Shown in pieces: positions 59,449-64,000 of a stretch of 64,000 bases of DNA. Position 1 is the first letter of the stretch; each line of letters starts with the position of its first letter. The notes beneath the pieces were generated by a model. The model worked only from the letters and a program-made list of their open reading frames with translations. It was not told the origin of the DNA and searched no databases. Made by a program: the position numbers and the translations under genes. This stretch comes from Chrysoperla carnea (Eukaryota; Arthropoda; Insecta; Neuroptera; Chrysopidae), in contig NC_058337.1 in assembly GCF_905475395.1 (NCBI RefSeq), positions 135,739,960-135,803,959 of the forward strand, in the 5' to 3' direction.

Positions 59449-61088
59449 TGAAAATTTTTTCAATTGACCTAAATCGATTTTGAGTCCCCACCAAATTAAA
59501 ATTAATTAAATAGGGTGATTATTTTGTTTTTGATATGTTGCTATCCTAAATTATTTTTAAAATTATTTACAAAGATTATATTTTTAATTATTATTAAAAC
59601 TAAAATTGACACTATAGGTCTTTAAAAAAATGATAATTTGATACATTTAATCAAAAAGGTGATAATGCTAATTAAAATTAACGGACGTATTTTGAGACAA
59701 GAAAAATAATAATCTAGAGACATGAAACTGATTTTTTTGAAAATAACTTTTAATGTAATAGACAACTCGTTGAATATTTAACGACTTAATTAGTAAACGA
59801 TTTAATAATTAATATATCTATCAGTATTCCTTAAGTCAGAATTAATACAATGAAATTCGATTTTTGGTTGATTTTTAAATCCGCCACATTGTAAGCTGAT
59901 CTCTCCTGCTAATCACAAGCTATTTTTTTTATACTCATTGATCTTAGAATAAATTAATTTTTCCTGTTGATCTATTTTCGTTGTTAGTTATCATCGATTT
60001 TAGTCGATATCTCAAAAGTTACTCGTTCTGCCTTCCAAGGGTCCCGATTTTTGCATTTGTCAAAATTTTATCCAAATCGATGCCAAAAAAATTTTCTCGA
60101 TTTTTGGTTAATTCCTTTGAAAAATCTAGAAAATTACAAACAAAAATTTTATCCGGAATTTGAAAAAACTTTGAATATAAAGTAATTTTGGCCCAAAAAA
60201 TACAAAATCGAGTTCGTTTATCGATTGAAGGAGTAGTTTTTGAGATATTTTCCAACATCTTACGACAAACTTTTGATTTGGAGCGACTCTAGGCATATGT
60301 CTAAAAATACTCATTTTATCGTAAAATAAAATGGATTTTCATGTGTTTTGGGTGTAAATTATTCCAAATAATCCAATAAAACGAAAATTTGGTTGATTTT
60401 GCAATATTTCATTCAAACAACTCATGCAGTTATGTCAACTTCACCACTCAACCTCATACGGAAGTTGTAGCACATTCGTGGCCCCATTCGCCATATTTGA
60501 TCTCGCGATGAGGTTGAGGCAATCTCATATTGGTTGATATTAAGAATTTTTTTTCAGTGTACGGATATTCTACCTTAAGATATAAGAGAACTGGGGACAT
60601 AGGTCATAATAAATTCAAGATAATTATAACTATATACATATTATTTTATTTTGATTAATTTATTAACTGCGGGAATGTATTTTGCTGGTGACTTTCCACA
60701 ATTTTTAATAATATTTGGTCATAGCAACTAATGAATAATCTCTTTCAATGAAATTTGTGTATTTTTAGATTTTGAAAAAAATTATTTTTTGATTTTCAGT
60801 CGCAGTAAAACGGCTTTGTATAATGATCTAGTATTCTAGTTCAAACCTGTGATGTACAAACATAAAAATTTTATTATTATTTTAATATTCTGTACTTTCG
60901 ATTAACGCATACGTGACGTATGGAGCCTATATAAAGTAACTTATGGTGAGAAATGAACGGAAATTCTTTGAGGGGTTTTTTCAGTAAAATTTTTTTGCAT
61001 TTTTGTGTTATTTAATGTATTTCGAATACACTCAAAAAATTATAATGTAAAATTCATTGGTTGTTGAGAGCTTTAGTTTTTTGAATTC
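59449..61088. other. Upstream region of the hexamerin gene, no other gene seen
   Basis: AT-rich. Overlapping short frames on both strands at 59981-60314 lie in a diverged stretch similar to repeat family 5 (GTAATTTTGGCCCAAAAAAT near 60181). Regulatory elements could lie here but none can be named. Confidence 0.5.
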
Positions 61089-61153
61089 CTTTTATCTCTT
61101 TATATTATAAATGCGAAAGAAAGTAAGCATGTTTGTTTGTTTGTTTGTTTTAC
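61089..61153 (-). repeat. Fragment of repeat family 3
   Basis: TATATTATAAATGCGAAAG, GTAAGCATG and a (TTTG)n run match the reversed family 3 end seen at 47287. Confidence 0.7.
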
Positions 61154-61858
61154 TCTACTACACGAAAAATATCGAAAGTATTTGATAAATAGAAATATTA
61201 AAAAAATAAAAAATAAAAATATTTATAATTTTTAAATATACAAATTTTTTTTTTGATATTTTTTTCAGCTAAATATCTTGAGAACTATTGCTTCTACAAA
61301 GTAAAATTATCTCAAAAATATTTTTTAATAGCTTAATCTGCCAGGAACTTAATAGTTAACGAAATATTTGAAAAAACCTATTTTCGCGAACTTTAACCTT
61401 GAATAATTTTTTTTGCGCATATCATTTTGCATTGGTTTTTTTATGGTCATTCCTTGGGTCCAAATAAGGATAATCTCGATGAAAAATCGTTACTTAGATT
61501 TTCTATGCAGTCATATTTCTCCGGGTTTTTGTCGTATTTTTCTGGGTTGAAAGTACATCAGCAAAGTACAGTGCCAGATTATCCCTTAGGCAATATAGGC
61601 AACTGCGTGAAATCCAAGTGCGCTTAAAGAAAAAAAAATGTTCAAAATATTCCTTTTAGTGAAAATTAAATTTAAATATTTGTATATGAAACAACTCCTC
61701 AACGACATTATTTTTGCCTTAGTTTATAGTCATAGTTTCCCCGAAAATATAGACTTATGCACTGTATCAAAAGTCAAGGAAGGGTGGTTTAGGTGTGGTA
61801 GAAACGGGTCAGCAGTTTTAGACTGAATAAAACCGTGCATTGGAAATTTTTATTTCAG
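61154..61858. other. No exon recognised upstream of the acetyltransferase end
   Basis: Frames at 61427-61627 and 61638-61826 have no clear GNAT similarity. Upstream exons of the gene that ends at 62308 could be hidden here or lie beyond recognition. Confidence 0.4.
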
Positions 61859-62308
61859 GACGTGTCGCCATTACTTAAAGCCTCTACTAGTGTATTTATA
61901 GAGGCTGAAAAAGGAATTAATTTGTTTCAAATGTTTGGGGTAAAACTTTGTTTAAAATCGTTTGGCTTGGGGATTCACAGTAAATATCGTGGTTTAGGTC
62001 TTGCAATAGAAATACTAAAAGCAAGGTTCAGTATAGTGTACAAAAGACCAAGATAAAACCATAAGTTTTTTTTTGCATTAAAATATATTTTAATTTTCAG
62101 AACTGAATTTTGTAAAGCATTAAAAATTCCTTTGACTGCTACGGAATTTTCAAGCAGAGGTAGTCAAGCTGCGGCTCGTAAGGCAAATTTTATATTTTTA
62201 AAAGAAACAAAATTTGCAGATATACAAAAAGTATTGCCACACTTACCTCTGGGAAATATTAAACATGCCGGCATACAACTTTGGTATAAAACTATAAATT
62301 TGAATTAA
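61859..62308 (+). CDS. GNAT-type N-acetyltransferase, last two exons (5' part not found)
   Basis: Likely the C-terminal part of an insect GCN5-related acetyltransferase of the arylalkylamine N-acetyltransferase-like group, which transfers acetyl from acetyl-CoA to amines. The exon at 61859-62025 follows a TTTCAG acceptor and encodes GINLFQMFGVKLCLKSFGLG, then IHSKYRGLGLAIEILKAR, where YRGLGLA is the acetyl-CoA-binding R/Q-x-x-G-x-G/A motif. A 75-bp intron (GT-AG) leads to 62101-62308, which encodes TEFCKALKIPLTATEF, SRGSQAAARKANF and a stop at 62306-62308. The missing N-terminal half should hold about 100-150 residues. The gene may be a truncated copy, or its first exons may be too diverged to see. 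Both exons join in frame without stops. Confidence 0.72.
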
Positions 62309-62997
62309 AATTGATTTTGTAAACAAAGTTAGACTATTCCAAAATTTTTTTGGGGAAGCTAACTGATTTACCTTCTTTTTTTTTACAAAATACAAAAAAA
62401 AAGTCAGAAATTTTATATGGAAATATAATACGTTCAAAACAAGTGGATCCTAATTTAAAATGGATTTTCGTCTCCTGCGAGAGATTTTTCTACAGATTAA
62501 AATATCTCGAAATGTTGTATTAAAAACCATTATCGAATAAGTGGCCGCTTTTGGGAAATTATGAAAAATAAACCAAAAACTCTGAAATATTTTTTTTTGA
62601 AAAAGAAAAAAAATTTTGGAAATTGTCATGATTTTATAGATATTAGCATCTTGATCACAACTTTCAGGTAATGAGGAGATGTAATTCATTATCGAAAGAT
62701 GAAGGGTCTTTGGCAAAGTCGATTTTTTGGGAATGGATGAGTGGAATAAATACTTAAATTTTCTGTATTTTTCTAGGAATAATATTTTTAAAATGAACAA
62801 TTTATAATAATTAATAACATTAGATAATAAAGAATGTATTTTTAGTTTAAACCTTTATTTATTACTAAATTTAACCAAAGTTATAAAATATAGGACAAAA
62901 AAATTTATTTAAATAATAGATTTATTATTTTGTAATAAAATGAAATTATAAAAATCACCTTAAGAAGAATTAAAATAAACTTACTTAAATTTAACAC
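62309..62997. other. No gene recognised
   Basis: A 116-codon minus-strand frame (62450-62800) is Phe/Lys/Ile-rich with no domain and is taken as chance in AT-rich DNA. Confidence 0.5.
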
Positions 62998-63253
62998 AAT
63001 TTAAGACAATTTTCTCGGCAATTTGTCTTAAAAATTATCATTATTCTCAATAGACCTATTTGTTTCGGACAGTTGTCAAAAAATTATTCAACCTAAGAAA
63101 GTTAAATATATTTTATCTTTTTCAAGCAGCGCTTTTTGACAAGGGTAGAAGATATAAGATAAGTCTTTACTTAATTGAAAACAGTCCGAAACAAAAAAGA
63201 ATCATTTTGTAAATGAAAAGCCCTATGTAAATTGTCGAGAAATTTTATTAATT
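62998..63253. mobile_element. Small element with about 80-bp imperfect inverted repeats
   Basis: TTTGTTTCGGACAGTTGTC (63060) is mirrored by GAAAACAGTCCGAAACAAA (63178). The outer parts also pair (ACAATTTTCTCGGCAATTTG against AAATTGTCGAGAAATTTTAT). Probably a MITE of about 255 bp. Confidence 0.65.
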
Positions 63254-64000
63254 CAGAAATACTAGAATAAAGTTGGAATATAAATAAAATTTGTTATTAA
63301 TTGTGTATATTTTAATTTTTTTTCTGTTTGCAATAAATTGACCTTAGAAAAAAAATTTATTCGTTTGTGAACTGTATCGGAGGTGATAACACTAATTGAT
63401 TAAATGTATATAATTTTGAGACAATATAAAAAAATATTTTTAATTTGGCAAATAGAAACAAATTTTTAATTAGTTTATTTTGATTAATTTTCCATGGTAT
63501 TTGCTTTTTATGTTTTTATTATTGAATTTTCATAATATTCTGAGATAAATAGCAATTAATATATGATTATTTGTGTACTACTGATGGTTGTCAATTTCTT
63601 GTTTTGTAGATATTTCTAGAGTTCTTAAATGTTTTTCTTGTGTTTTTGATATTTATTAAGACTTAATAAATTTGCCTTGAAAAACATGATCTGGCTGTAG
63701 GCTATGAAGGGGCACATGTACATTAGTCAAATATTATTTGAATTTATTGGAAGTTTTGTTGAACTGTTGATTTATTGGGTATCTTTTTTAAAATTTGAGT
63801 TCGTATTTCGATATTAAATTACGTCGAGAATATATGGAAAATTATTTGCGACAGCGCGGCCAACACAGAGCAGATTATGTAATTGACAGTTGAGCAAACG
63901 AAATATTATTTTAAAGGCTTTTTCTCGATAACAGTTCTCGTTGGTCGCAAATTGCAATACATAAAACATTCTGTAATCAAGAAGAAATTTACAAGAGATA
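63254..64000. other. No gene recognised at the right edge
   Basis: AT-rich DNA. The last 200 bases are slightly GC-richer but have no open frame or RNA signature. Confidence 0.55.

Noticed and set aside
62450..62800. 116-codon minus-strand frame
   Set aside because: Rich in Phe, Lys and Ile from A/T tracts, no motif, and located in intergenic AT-rich DNA.
1..64000. CRISPR array, bacterial operons, phage or plasmid features
   Set aside because: The window has spliced eukaryotic genes and no regular short direct repeats with spacers; repeats found are transposons or satellite units.

Overview
This window is AT-rich eukaryotic DNA, almost certainly from an insect nuclear genome. It holds insect odorant-receptor (OR) genes with six exons each, a hexamerin storage-protein gene with its introns, GT-AG splice sites and AATAAA signals throughout, and a dense load of arthropod-type transposable elements and MITEs. 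The repeat style reminds me of lacewing (Neuroptera) assemblies, but that is a recollection and not a proof; no sequence here fixes the species.

Positions 1-30,400 hold no protein-coding host gene that I can support. They are a mosaic of dispersed repeats, foldback elements and MITEs. They include a decayed 5S rRNA copy (414-532), a tRNA-derived SINE (5035-5345), an internally deleted mariner/Tc1-type transposase (6579-6905), a four-unit satellite of about 316 bp (8253-9530), a 298-bp MITE (9716-10013), a 363-bp near-perfect palindrome bounded by TTAA (17654-18016), a 1.1-kb element with 57-bp terminal inverted repeats and TA flanks (23332-24440), and a hAT-type MITE with an 8-bp target duplication (28922-29206).

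Positions 30,481-42,647 hold a tandem array of three odorant receptor genes on the + strand. I reconstructed each from six exons. All three give 367 residues, with every exon the same length in all three copies (499, 199, 103, 96, 156, 51 nt). Copies 2 and 3 resemble each other more than copy 1. The coding parts look intact, while the introns have been filled by transposons: a mariner pseudogene in gene 1, a repeat and a hAT MITE in gene 2, and a tRNA-like unit, a repeat next to a splice acceptor, and a LINE 3' end in gene 3.

Positions 42,690-55,900 are again repeat-rich and without recognised host genes. Positions 55,971-59,367 on the - strand encode a hexamerin (three exons, 868 residues) with a TATA box, an initiator and a poly(A) signal. 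It carries both hemocyanin-superfamily signatures, has lost the copper-binding histidines, and contains a roughly 140-150 residue Tyr/Met-rich insertion with internal repeats that I do not know from ordinary hexamerins. Near the right end, 61,859-62,308 (+) carries the last two exons of a GNAT-type N-acetyltransferase whose 5' exons I could not find.

I did not find a wholly new multi-gene system. The most unusual items are the hexamerin insertion, the exact exon-length conservation of the OR array despite heavy intron invasion, and a repeat family whose boundaries are revealed by a nested insertion.
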